Shown here: one piece after another, positions 6,771-14,586 of the stretch
How positions within the stretch are numbered: position 1 is the first letter of the stretch
How the letters are laid out: every line of letters begins with the position of its first letter
DNA from: JAWLFY01 sp964462125
GTDB lineage: Bacteria > Planctomycetota > Planctomycetia > Pirellulales > Pirellulaceae
Reading direction: 5' to 3'
DNA length: 20,973 nt
Assembly (NCBI GenBank): GCA_964462125.1
Contig: CAYWXT010000079.1
Coordinates: 1-20,973 of the forward strand
Position numbers and translations under genes: made by a program
Notes under the pieces: generated by a model
Told to the model about the DNA's origin: nothing
The model's input: only the letters and a program-made list of their open reading frames with translations
Databases searched by the model: none

Positions 6771-8587
6771 GGTACTGGTGGCTCAACATCGCCCGCTATG
6801 CGTTGCCGCAATGGTGGGAGCTGCTGGTGATCGGTCTGTTGATGTTGGTCGGTATCGCCGCGGGTCTGCTCGCCCCCTGGCCGCTGAAGCTGATCGTGGA
6901 CAACGTACTCCGGCGAGAACCTCTTCCGGACGCCATCGCGTGGTTCCGAGCATTTCCGGGAGCCGGTTCTGAGCGAGGGTTATTGGCGTGGCTAGCTGGT
7001 GCCACTGTGGGTCTCTTTTTGCTGCGACGCCTGATCACCATCGTGAAAAACTATGTCCAAGCCGGAGCAGGCAATCGGATGGTGTATGGCCTGGCGACCG
7101 ATCTGTTTGACCATCTTCAGCGGCGGTCGCTCGTCTTTCACAACCAACATCGCACCGGCGATCTGATCCGTCGCATTACGGCCGACACCAGTTGCGTCCG
7201 GGAACTGGTGATGCACGTGTTTCTTCCCCTGCTGACATCCTTGGTGACAGTCGTCAGCATGTTCTACGTCATGTGGTTTCTGCACCGCGGGTTGGCGATA
7301 TTCGCGCTCGCCCTTGTATTTCCGTTGGCAGCGTTGATCCGTTTTTTTTCCCGTTCCCTGACCGAGCGGAAGTACCGGGAATGGGAGGTCCAGGGGGAGA
7401 TTCATTCCTTGGCCGAGCAGACGCTGACCGCGATCCCCGTGGTGCAGGCGTTTAGCCGGGAGGAAAGCGAGAGTCATCGGTTCGCGCAGATGGCGGGGCG
7501 CAGTGTACAGGCCCGAATCCAGAGCGAGTTCGCCCAGCATCGATTCCGAGTGAGCACGGGAACAGTGACGGCCGTGGGCGCAGCCATCGTGCTGTTGGTC
7601 GGAGGAATCTCGGTGCTTGAGGAACGGATGACTGTGGGGACGCTGCTGGTGCTCATCTCCTACTTTTCGGCACTCTATGCCCCCATCGAATCGCTTGCGC
7701 ATCTCTCGCAAGGATTCGCCTCGGCGGCGGCCGGAGCCAAACGCGTGCTGGAGGTGATGGGAGGCCCGGATGCCGGCGTTGTCGACCGGCCGGGGGCCAA
7801 GCCTGTGGTGCCGCAGGCGAAATCGGGGGGAGTCGCGGTCAGCTTCACGAACGTGTCATTCGGATACGAGCCAGACACACCGGTCCTCCACGACGTCTCC
7901 TGGGACGTCGATGCCGGTCAGACCGTTGCGATGGTGGGCCGAACGGGGGTGGGGAAAAGCACGCTGGTTTCCTTGATCCCGCGGCTGTTCGATCCGTGGC
8001 AAGGAGCGGTTCGATTCGATGGGACCGACATTCGCGAGTTGCAGGTTCAAAGCGTGCGATCGAGTGTGGCCGTCGTCTCTCAACAGCCGTTCCTACTGCC
8101 GCTGCCGATCGCCGAGAACATCGCCTACGGTCGACCTGGCGCCAGCCGCGAAGAGATCGTCGCAGCGGCGGTCGCGGCAAAGGCTGATGAGTTCATCCGC
8201 CGTTTGCCCCACGGCTACGAAACGATCATCGGGGAACGCGGCGTCACTCTTTCCGGAGGAGAGAGGCAACGACTGACGATCGCGCGCGCCATCCTCAAAG
8301 ACGCGCCCATTTTGATCCTTGATGAGCCAACCTCGTCACTCGATCCGGAAACGGAGGCGGCCATGGTTGAGACGCTCGGGCAGCTGATCCAGGGGCGCAC
8401 GACCATCATCATCGCGCATCGGCTTTCGACGATCCGCCGAGCCGACCGAATCGTCGTGATCGAACAGGGGCGAGTCGTCGAGAGCGGATCGCATGACGAA
8501 TTGCTCGCTGCAGGCGGAAAGTATCGCCAGCTGTATCTCTCGCAGCAGAACCCGACAGCACCACCGCCGGCGACAACAGCACGCTGA
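6767..8587 (+). CDS. ABC exporter 2 (MsbA-like, fused TMD-NBD)
   Basis: A 606-residue half-transporter. The membrane domain spans about 1-325, including the APWPLKLIVDNVL segment (36-48) that matches LPWPMKLLVDYAL in exporter 1. The nucleotide-binding domain (about 356-590) carries Walker A GRTGVGKST (391-399), a Q-loop at 439-440, signature LSGGERQ (495-501), Walker B LILDEP (516-521) and H551. The start ATG overlaps the previous stop in an ATGA, a typical arrangement for translational coupling and equal production of both subunits. The C-terminus ends in a short Pro/Thr-rich tail. It is convergent with the minus-strand glycosyltransferase gene, leaving 59 bp with no obvious terminator. Export of a glycan or glycolipid made by neighbouring enzymes is the contextual inference; a multidrug exporter role cannot be excluded. 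Confidence 0.9.
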   Translation: MRYWWLNIARYALPQWWELLVIGLLMLVGIAAGLLAPWPLKLIVDNVLRREPLPDAIAWFRAFPGAGSERGLLAWLAGATVGLFLLRRLITIVKNYVQAGAGNRMVYGLATDLFDHLQRRSLVFHNQHRTGDLIRRITADTSCVRELVMHVFLPLLTSLVTVVSMFYVMWFLHRGLAIFALALVFPLAALIRFFSRSLTERKYREWEVQGEIHSLAEQTLTAIPVVQAFSREESESHRFAQMAGRSVQARIQSEFAQHRFRVSTGTVTAVGAAIVLLVGGISVLEERMTVGTLLVLISYFSALYAPIESLAHLSQGFASAAAGAKRVLEVMGGPDAGVVDRPGAKPVVPQAKSGGVAVSFTNVSFGYEPDTPVLHDVSWDVDAGQTVAMVGRTGVGKSTLVSLIPRLFDPWQGAVRFDGTDIRELQVQSVRSSVAVVSQQPFLLPLPIAENIAYGRPGASREEIVAAAVAAKADEFIRRLPHGYETIIGERGVTLSGGERQRLTIARAILKDAPILILDEPTSSLDPETEAAMVETLGQLIQGRTTIIIAHRLSTIRRADRIVVIEQGRVVESGSHDELLAAGGKYRQLYLSQQNPTAPPPATTAR

Positions 8588-8646
8588 GCCGCGGCATCCG
8601 ATCCGATCAGGACGACTGCATCATCACCGTCGAGGACGCCACGGGT

Positions 8647-9786
8647 TCACGCGTCGGCCTCGTCGAGCAATCGCGGCAAAACGACATCGGTAGCAAAATA
8701 TTGCTCCGCAAGCTGGCGTGCCCCCTGGCGATGGTGCTCGTATCGTGACTGGACATCGCCAATCGCAGCCGCGGCGTCTTCAGGGGCCTGAAAGGTCAGC
8801 AAGCCATCCCCGATTGGCAGCCACGTTTCAAGTCCGGTGTCCTGGACAATGACCGGCCGCCCCGAAGCCAGGTAGCAAACGCTGCGATCGCTGAACCATC
8901 CGCCGCGACTGGCGACGTAGCCATGTTTCGCCACGGCGAACTCGCCGATCGACGACTGGATGAATTGCCGGTATTCCTCCAGTGTGGAAGAGACTTCCAT
9001 CCCATCGATGATTCGCCACCCACTCGTGTCGACGTGTTCCGGTGGACGTCCGGTCATGGCGACACAAAACGGAGCGTCCGCCGAGCGGGCGACACAGGCA
9101 AAATGGGGGAATTCTTTTTGCTTGTTGCCGTATTCGACTCCTTGCCACGTGACCGATCGGTAAGCCGACCACTGCATGATGGTGGTGAAGGCCGCACCGG
9201 TCGGCGACGAGGCGAAAGGCCACTGGTCCAGGCAAACCGGCGACACGGTCCGGTGCCACCGCCTCCCGAAGTCGGGAATCGCGCAGTCGGGAGCCCCCAT
9301 CCGCTGGGCGATGGTAAACAGCACGTGACAACCGTCAATCGTCTCGCGGAGAAGCGTGTCTCCGCGACAGGCTTTCACTTGAGTGAACATCGGATCGACA
9401 TCCAGGAAGACGCGTCGCCGCGGTTCTCGATACTCGTCGCGCCAGCAGGGCAGTGGAGCTCCGCGGACCAGGAGCAGGTCCGCGGAACGGCAGACGTCGC
9501 GCATCGCGGCAATGCCCATTCCTGCGGACTCATTTCCCGCCCGGTAGATCCACCTTCCCGCAAAGCCATACGGCTCCAGAGCGCGGCGAACAAATCCTGC
9601 AGGATAATCGAGATCCTGCCGCATCTCCTGCCGCTGCCAATCGTAGACGTACGACTCCGAGCCACAGTCCTCGAGGTAGTAGACGTCGTGTCCCAGCGCC
9701 CGGAACCCGAGCAGGTATTGAAGATTGACCCAGGCGTGGCCGGCGACCGGGAAGCGACCGATGCTACCGACCAGAACGATCCGCAT
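8647..9786 (-). CDS. Glycosyltransferase C (GT-B-like, Glyco_trans_1_2-type)
   Basis: A 379-residue putative GT-B-fold glycosyltransferase and the last gene of the minus-strand run. The N-terminus MRIVLVGSIGRFP with GHAWVNLQYLLGFRALGHDV (16-35) is the usual first Rossmann strand and glycine-rich loop. The C-terminal donor-site region GEFAVAKHGYVASRGGWFSDRS...GRPVIVQDTG (281-318) holds the acidic and glycine positions that contact the NDP-sugar. It is a clear paralogue of glycosyltransferases A and B, with strongest identity in that block. A GTG at 9792 overlaps the methyltransferase stop. The ATG at 9786 is preferred because GGAG lies 5 nt upstream of it. It is probably cytoplasmic or peripheral. 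Donor and acceptor are unknown. Confidence 0.8.
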   Translation of the reverse strand: MRIVLVGSIGRFPVAGHAWVNLQYLLGFRALGHDVYYLEDCGSESYVYDWQRQEMRQDLDYPAGFVRRALEPYGFAGRWIYRAGNESAGMGIAAMRDVCRSADLLLVRGAPLPCWRDEYREPRRRVFLDVDPMFTQVKACRGDTLLRETIDGCHVLFTIAQRMGAPDCAIPDFGRRWHRTVSPVCLDQWPFASSPTGAAFTTIMQWSAYRSVTWQGVEYGNKQKEFPHFACVARSADAPFCVAMTGRPPEHVDTSGWRIIDGMEVSSTLEEYRQFIQSSIGEFAVAKHGYVASRGGWFSDRSVCYLASGRPVIVQDTGLETWLPIGDGLLTFQAPEDAAAAIGDVQSRYEHHRQGARQLAEQYFATDVVLPRLLDEADA

Positions 9787-9788
9787 GT

Positions 9789-10850
9789 TCACTCCATTTC
9801 ATGATCGACCGATTGCAGGTCAAAAATCACAACGCGTTGGTTGCACAGGACGCAGTTGGCTTCACGCAGCAGTTTTTGCCAAAGGGTGGGGTAAGTTCGC
9901 TGCCACCAAAATGCTGGCCAGCCAAAAACGATAAAGCGAGCGTTCTGATTCTTCACCGCCGTGAGCCATGACAGAGACTCCAGTTCGTCGGCCGGCGCCC
10001 CCAGCGGACAACCATCTTCGCCGACCACCTCCTGGGTCGAATGGGATCCCAGACGGCTGCGGTCCCACTGCCACTGGTCGATGAGAACGACCGGTTCGTT
10101 CGCGGGCACCCAGTCCTTGATGTCAGCAATCGCCAACTGCTGGCGACGGTCCCACAGCTCATCCTGCGCGATTGGCTGGTGGATCAGGATCGTGGCGAGC
10201 CCTTTGGGAAACCCGGACGGCCGCAGCACTTCGATCGCAGCACCCAACGCATCCTGCCACTGGTTAAGGGCAGCCTGCTCGCCAGGGCGGTCGGCGTCGT
10301 CGAGCAGTACGAGTGTGCCAGGACGAGCGTATTGCATGATCTGATAAAGCGTTCCGGCCCGACCACCTAACGGTTCCGGCGGACCATCGATCAGTCCCAG
10401 GTCCACAGGATCGCTGCAGGCGAGTCTCGCTTTGTCAATGTCATAGGCTGGCACGAGCTCACCACCATAAGCCCGGACCACGAGCGGCGCGATTTGCAAC
10501 GCAACACGCCCACCGCCTCCTTGTTCCTCGAAACGCCGCGCCGCTTCCGCGCCGAATTCAGGGTCGTGGTCGACCGAACTGATCGATGTCTCCGCACCCG
10601 CTGCCTTCGCCGCGTTGGCCAACACTCGTGTCGAAAGACCGGAACCGAACTCCATCACATGTCGCGGGCAGATCTCGTGCACCAGCGCCCACAGCAACCG
10701 CAACACGCTGCGGTCCAACGTCCAACGGCTGTCATCAATCGCGGATTCGAAGGGACCAAGATCGACGGCGGGTGCGATTTCCAACGCGCGGGTCAGAGCG
10801 ATCCGTTGGGAATCGATGGCAGAATCTGCACTCATCGTGTCACACTTCAT
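9789..10850 (-). CDS. Class I SAM-dependent methyltransferase with a shared C-terminal 'WPAFWW' module
   Basis: A 353-residue two-part protein. Residues about 45-215 form a Rossmann methyltransferase: motif I VMEFGSGLSTRVL (65-77), an acidic strand end SSVDHD (91-96), DLGLIDGPPE (150-159) and VLLDDADRPG (181-190). This layout fits O-methyltransferase-like enzymes acting on sugars or small molecules. Residues about 241-345 form a second domain with VVLIDQ (254-259), FGWPAFWW (309-316) and VIFDL (341-345). It matches the C-terminus of the neighbouring sulfotransferase. The ATG at 10850 overlaps the sulfotransferase stop by 11 bp; an ATG at 10835, 4 bp past that stop, is equally possible. The stop overlaps the next gene's GTG. 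Context suggests methylation of a glycan or its precursor. The substrate is inferred only from neighbours. Confidence 0.78.
   Translation of the reverse strand: MKCDTMSADSAIDSQRIALTRALEIAPAVDLGPFESAIDDSRWTLDRSVLRLLWALVHEICPRHVMEFGSGLSTRVLANAAKAAGAETSISSVDHDPEFGAEAARRFEEQGGGGRVALQIAPLVVRAYGGELVPAYDIDKARLACSDPVDLGLIDGPPEPLGGRAGTLYQIMQYARPGTLVLLDDADRPGEQAALNQWQDALGAAIEVLRPSGFPKGLATILIHQPIAQDELWDRRQQLAIADIKDWVPANEPVVLIDQWQWDRSRLGSHSTQEVVGEDGCPLGAPADELESLSWLTAVKNQNARFIVFGWPAFWWQRTYPTLWQKLLREANCVLCNQRVVIFDLQSVDHEME
9792..9795 (-). promoter_or_regulatory. Ribosome binding site deciding the glycosyltransferase C start
   Basis: GGAG on the minus strand lies within the last codons of the methyltransferase gene, 5 nt before the ATG at 9786. 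It would be unusable for the alternative GTG at 9792, so it supports the shorter protein. Confidence 0.5.
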
Positions 10851-11811
10851 CTCTGTTGAGTGCAGCTGGTTTGGACCGCAGGTCGAACAGAATGAAGTTC
10901 CCGTCCGCGTGGACGCGGGGAAACTGGTCAAGCTGAGCGGCGAGACCATGGTAATGTTCGAGCCACCAGAATGCCGGCCATGCAACCATGAGGTAATCCG
11001 GCGAGTGACGCTGGCGTGTGCGCTGAAACTCATCAACCGCGTCCTTGGCCGTAGCGGGCCGGCCGGCATACTCGCCGTTCTGTTCAGGCAACGGGATCGT
11101 CTCGCGCTGATCAGAGACGGTGGTTCCGCTGAGTTGACCTTCATCGATGAGCAAAACGGTCGCTTTCTCCTCGATCAGCTCTGACACCCCCGCGGTCACT
11201 TCGTCGATCCGGCGGATCCACGCGCGACGCTCTGACTTCTCGTGCTTGGTGTTGGCGCGGGGAAAGTTCTCGTCCAATACGGGACGTCCGAGGAACGGGC
11301 ATAATTTCTCATAACCGTCGCCGCTGCAGACATCGGCAACGAGCAGATCGTCAGGCCGGTCGTGAAAATACTCGAGCACGTTCCGCACGTGCTGGTCATA
11401 GACGAAGCTGAACCGTTCACGTTCGAAAGCATAAGTGCCGTACACGGCCGCATGGATAAAGTAGGTGAACCGGCGGAACGGAAGGTGCCGCTGGGCCCAC
11501 TCCTCGCTGAACTTCCAGTGCTCCTCGACCGAACGAAGCCAAGACTCTTTCTCACGGACCGTCAAAATAAACTTGCTGCCGGGAAAGAGACGGTCGAGTT
11601 GGGCATAATAAATCGCGACAGGGGTATCGGTGACGGCTTGATAATGCTCAAGCACGGAAAGGCGATAGTCCCCCTGTTCCAACTCGCGTAATGTCGTCGG
11701 GTCATGTGGATAATCGATCGTCTTGATCCCCAGCCGCTTCAAGCCGAGGCCCAGACTCGTCGTGCCTGTCTTGCTCAGGCCGATACCGAAAACTTTGTTG
11801 AACGCATTCAT
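10840..11811 (-). CDS. PAPS-dependent sulfotransferase (Sulfotransfer_4-like) with a shared C-terminal module
   Basis: A 323-residue protein. The N-terminus carries the 5'-phosphosulfate-binding loop GIGLSKTGTTSLG (9-21). The 3'-phosphate-binding region is KFILTVREKESWLRS (80-94, key R86 and S94). LLVADVCSGDGYEKLCPFLG (156-175) and ENFPRANT (181-188) are also typical of this sulfotransferase branch. It would transfer sulfate from PAPS to a hydroxyl or amine of an acceptor. Residues 211-312 form an added domain with VLLIDEGQ (219-226), VAWPAFWW (276-283) and ILFDL (307-311), homologous to the methyltransferase C-terminus. The start at 11811 matches the family N-terminus; an ATG at 11895, just past the glycosyltransferase B stop, would add 28 unmotivated residues. 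It sits between glycosyltransferase and methyltransferase genes in one direction, pointing to a sulfated glycan or glycoconjugate. Confidence 0.85.
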   Translation of the reverse strand: MNAFNKVFGIGLSKTGTTSLGLGLKRLGIKTIDYPHDPTTLRELEQGDYRLSVLEHYQAVTDTPVAIYYAQLDRLFPGSKFILTVREKESWLRSVEEHWKFSEEWAQRHLPFRRFTYFIHAAVYGTYAFERERFSFVYDQHVRNVLEYFHDRPDDLLVADVCSGDGYEKLCPFLGRPVLDENFPRANTKHEKSERRAWIRRIDEVTAGVSELIEEKATVLLIDEGQLSGTTVSDQRETIPLPEQNGEYAGRPATAKDAVDEFQRTRQRHSPDYLMVAWPAFWWLEHYHGLAAQLDQFPRVHADGNFILFDLRSKPAALNRDEV

Positions 11812-11905
11812 TCCGGGTCTCGCGAACTGGTGGGACGACCGCCGGAGGAGCGACTGGCGAACAGCACCCACATTGCGAGCAGCCCCAGACGGCATGGATC
11901 GTTCA

Positions 11906-13123
11906 TCATACCCAGGCCCCGGTGGACGACGATGCCCGTGCGAGGAGATCGGCCAGGACCTTTTTTGCGTCGAACGATTGCTCGGCCAACTGGCGAGCGG
12001 CCGCCCCTTGCGCCGGCAAGTCGGCCCGAACGCGTTCCAGCGCACCGACAGCCTCCTGAGGCGTCTGAAAGGTGTGCAGCCCCTCGCCGGTGGGCAACAG
12101 GTCGCTGAAGCCGGTGTCCTGCACGATGACCGGTCGACCGCTCGCCAGATAGTTGGCACTGCGCTCGCTGAACCACCCGCTACGGGAGGCGACGTAGCCT
12201 TGCTTGGCAATACTGAACTCCCCTGCCGAGTCCTGGATGAACTGCTGGTACTGCCAAGGATCCCGGGTGAAGTCGATCGAGTTGCGGACCTGCCAGCCAT
12301 GCTCGAGCAGCCGCGCCTTGGGAGGCCGCGCGGCACCGCCGATGCCCAGCAGCAACGGCACGGTAGTTCGTTGCGGCAAGTCGAAGTAGGGCTCAAACGA
12401 TACCGACTTCATCCCGTACGAAGTTCCTTCGTGTTCGAGGGCTTGATAACTGCCCCACTGCATGACGGTGGAAAAAGGGGCATCGGGCGTTATCGGGCGT
12501 ACCGGCCAGGCGTCCAGTACCACCGGCTGCCGCGTCGGCATCCAAGGAAAGCCATCGCGCGGTACCAAACAATCCTCGTCGCCAAACTTCTCCGCGAATG
12601 TGAAGAACCGATTATGGGCCTCCGCGAGCGTTCGTGCCCGTTCGCTTTGCAGGTGTCGGATTTGGACGAAGGCTGGATCGGTATCGATCAAAGCCCGCAG
12701 CGGCACCTCCGCCCACCAAGGACGGACAGGATTGATCCCTGAAATATTCAACACAATATCAGCGCTCTTACAGAATGCCTCGGCCTTGTTGGCCGCGGGG
12801 CCGCGCCACTGGCGAGTGTGGCCGTCGTAATAAGCGAATTTGCCCGAAATCCCCAACCGGTCGAAGGCATTGGCGGCGAATTGGAGTCCCTCTGTCGGAT
12901 CGGTGTCGACCGCATCACGGTCTAAATGGACGCAGGAGGGATAGTCGTCACTGTCTTCGATGAAAAGGACGTCGTGGCCGAGGCGTTCAAACCCGGCAAC
13001 ATACTGCAGGTGGTGCCACGCCAAGCCCCCCAAAGGACCGCGGATGACATATCCCATCACCACGATCCGAAGTCGCTGGAATGGCCTAGTGGGTTTCGGG
13101 CGATCGATCGGCTCGTTCACCAT
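11906..13123 (-). CDS. Glycosyltransferase B (GT-B-like, paralogue of A and C)
   Basis: A 405-residue putative glycosyltransferase. The N-terminal Rossmann start LRIVVMGYVIRGPLGG (18-33) is followed by LQYVAGFERLGHDVLFIED (39-57). The middle carries IDTDPAFVQ (146-154) and FFTFAEKFGDEDC (173-185). The donor-site block GEFSIAKQGYVASRSGWFSERS...GRPVIVQDTG (301-338) is nearly the same as in glycosyltransferase C. The start at 13123 overlaps the end of glycosyltransferase A by 38 bp and has GAGGTG 7 nt upstream, so it is well supported. The overlap favours co-translation of the two transferases. It is slightly more similar to C than to A in the donor block, so the array may have grown by successive duplications. 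Sugar specificity cannot be read from sequence. Confidence 0.82.
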   Translation of the reverse strand: MVNEPIDRPKPTRPFQRLRIVVMGYVIRGPLGGLAWHHLQYVAGFERLGHDVLFIEDSDDYPSCVHLDRDAVDTDPTEGLQFAANAFDRLGISGKFAYYDGHTRQWRGPAANKAEAFCKSADIVLNISGINPVRPWWAEVPLRALIDTDPAFVQIRHLQSERARTLAEAHNRFFTFAEKFGDEDCLVPRDGFPWMPTRQPVVLDAWPVRPITPDAPFSTVMQWGSYQALEHEGTSYGMKSVSFEPYFDLPQRTTVPLLLGIGGAARPPKARLLEHGWQVRNSIDFTRDPWQYQQFIQDSAGEFSIAKQGYVASRSGWFSERSANYLASGRPVIVQDTGFSDLLPTGEGLHTFQTPQEAVGALERVRADLPAQGAAARQLAEQSFDAKKVLADLLARASSSTGAWV

Positions 13124-14348
13124 TCAGCGCCACCTCTAACATCTGGGTGAGTACTTGATCGGAGTCAAAGTATTCCTGGGCAATGGCAATCGCTGCGTCG
13201 CGATGATGCAAGGGGTGCGCCTTAACCTCTTCAATCGCCGCTGCCGCCTCGTCCAACGTCCGAAATGCGAGCACTCCGTCGCCGCTGGGAATCACTCGGC
13301 TAAAGCCCGTTTCCTGGACGATCACGGGGACACCCAGGGCAAGGTAACAGGCACTGCGGCACGAAAACCAGCCACTGCAACTGGCTGTGTAGGCGTTCTT
13401 GGCCACGCTCCACTCGCCGAAACTACTCGCCAAGTAGTCGCGATAGTCCCACGGATCGCGCGACACAGAGTACGCGTCGATGATTTGCCACCCCTGTTGT
13501 TCCAGCCGATCGCGGGGAAACTCCCCACTCATGGCAAGTTCCAGCGGCAATGCACTGCGGCCGGGAAGAGTGATGAACCGTTCAAACTCCGTGCTCTTCC
13601 CGGTATAGGCCCGGCCGTCGACCACAGGCCCGCTTTCTGTAGGCTCCCACGAGGCGACGGTGGTCAATAACCCTCGCCGCTCCGCGACCGGGACCCGGTG
13701 AGGCTCAAAGCAATCGAGCACGATCGGCTGACGTGTCGGCGTCCAGTGGAACAGTCCTTGGGGAATCCGACACTCCTCCTGGCCAACGTTTTCGCCAAAC
13801 GTGAAGAACGTATCGTGGCGTTGGAGCATCTCGATTCGATCGATCTCATCCGGTTCAGCCTCTCCGGACGCGTAGCGGGGCACCGATGCTTGCGTATACA
13901 TGGGGTCCGAATCGATGAAGGCGACCCTGTCCGCCTCCAAATACTCGTCCCGCATCCAACAGGAGGCGGAGATATGTAGGAACAGGTCGGCCTCACGGCA
14001 AAAGCGAAGCGCCTGTTCACGCGATTGACCAAAGACGCAGCCGGTGCTGTCGCGGTACGACCAGCGATCACTCAACCGCGGATCGAGTTGCCGAAGCTGG
14101 TGATCCAGGAACCGCGCGTTCTCCTCACCGCTCTCAACAAACGTCTGCTGCGTAGGGCTGTAACACCACTTACCCGTGTCCTCCAGATAAAGCACGTCGT
14201 GTCCCAGGCGAAGGAACCCGAGCACATATTGAATGTAATCCCAGAAGACCCCTCCCAGCGGGTAGGTCGCCGCCAATCCGGTCACCACGATTCGGGCCGA
14301 ATTGTCCGAGCCACGTGTCATAGGCTTCATGCTTGGCCCCAAATTCAT
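13086..14348 (-). CDS. Glycosyltransferase A (GT-B-like, most diverged of three paralogues)
   Basis: A 420-residue putative GT-B glycosyltransferase. ARIVVTGLAATYPLGG (18-33) and IQYVLGFLRLGHDVLYLED (39-57) match the first Rossmann unit of its two paralogues. IDSDPMYTQ (145-153), FFTFGENVGQEEC (181-193) and TPTRQPIVLD (203-212) match the middle. The donor block GEWSVAKNAYTASCSGWFSCRS...GVPVIVQETG (311-348) is clearly homologous but the most diverged. ATGs at 14348, 14330 and 14321 are all possible starts with no decisive ribosome site; the first is given. It follows a 238-bp gap containing a perfect palindrome, so it may be the first gene of its own transcript (A-B-sulfotransferase-methyltransferase-C). 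It is probably cytoplasmic and acts on a lipid-linked or small glycan. Substrate unknown. Confidence 0.82.
   Translation of the reverse strand: MNLGPSMKPMTRGSDNSARIVVTGLAATYPLGGVFWDYIQYVLGFLRLGHDVLYLEDTGKWCYSPTQQTFVESGEENARFLDHQLRQLDPRLSDRWSYRDSTGCVFGQSREQALRFCREADLFLHISASCWMRDEYLEADRVAFIDSDPMYTQASVPRYASGEAEPDEIDRIEMLQRHDTFFTFGENVGQEECRIPQGLFHWTPTRQPIVLDCFEPHRVPVAERRGLLTTVASWEPTESGPVVDGRAYTGKSTEFERFITLPGRSALPLELAMSGEFPRDRLEQQGWQIIDAYSVSRDPWDYRDYLASSFGEWSVAKNAYTASCSGWFSCRSACYLALGVPVIVQETGFSRVIPSGDGVLAFRTLDEAAAAIEEVKAHPLHHRDAAIAIAQEYFDSDQVLTQMLEVALNGERADRSPETH
13131..13136 (-). promoter_or_regulatory. Ribosome binding site of glycosyltransferase B
   Basis: GAGGTG on the minus strand lies 7 nt before the ATG at 13123, inside the 3' end of the upstream glycosyltransferase gene. 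It confirms that the 38-bp overlap is real. Confidence 0.55.
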
Positions 14349-14586
14349 GGGGTCCCCAAATGCAGGTCATGACGCGTTCCGGCCCATGATGATTGACGCG
14401 GCGCGAAACGCGGCATCAGACTAGCCAATCTCAGGTCGGCGAGAAACACCCCCGCCAGGGCGCCGTTTGAATGCTCGTGAGTCTTTAGCAATGAGCGGGA
14501 AAAAAGTGTCCGGTACCTTTTGTGCAAAGCACCCGGAGGGCGAGTCCCTCGCAAAAGGTACCGGACACTTTTTTCCCACACGATCC
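14349..14586. other. Gap between phosphotransferase and glycosyltransferase A genes
   Basis: This 238-bp stretch has no credible open frame. About a third is the perfect inverted repeat at 14497-14577. The remaining 150 bp next to glycosyltransferase A would have to hold that gene's promoter if the palindrome terminates transcription. No clear -35/-10 pair is seen. Confidence 0.5.
14497..14577. repeat. Perfect 26-bp inverted repeat with an inner hairpin (MITE/REP-like, possible bidirectional terminator)
   Basis: The left arm 14497-14522 and right arm 14552-14577 are exact reverse complements over 26 bp, with core GTGTCCGGTACCTTTTG, separated by 29 bp. The spacer contains its own 5-bp hairpin (GAGGG 14536-14540, CCCTC 14546-14550). 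Each arm ends in a run of six A or T, so a transcript in either direction would form a long stem followed by U residues, as in an intrinsic terminator. It begins 10 bp past the phosphotransferase stop on the minus strand. Exact arm identity suggests a recent mobile insertion or selection on the structure. Confidence 0.85.

Noticed and set aside
8923..9804. 293-codon plus-strand frame opposite glycosyltransferase C
   Set aside because: No domains; the minus strand carries conserved paralogous motifs.
11812..12396. Long upstream extension of the sulfotransferase frame
   Set aside because: It runs out of frame through glycosyltransferase B and is Ser/Arg/Pro-rich; the family start motif begins at 11811.
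11723..12742. 339-codon plus-strand frame opposite glycosyltransferase B
   Set aside because: Antisense shadow in GC-rich coding DNA; no family features.
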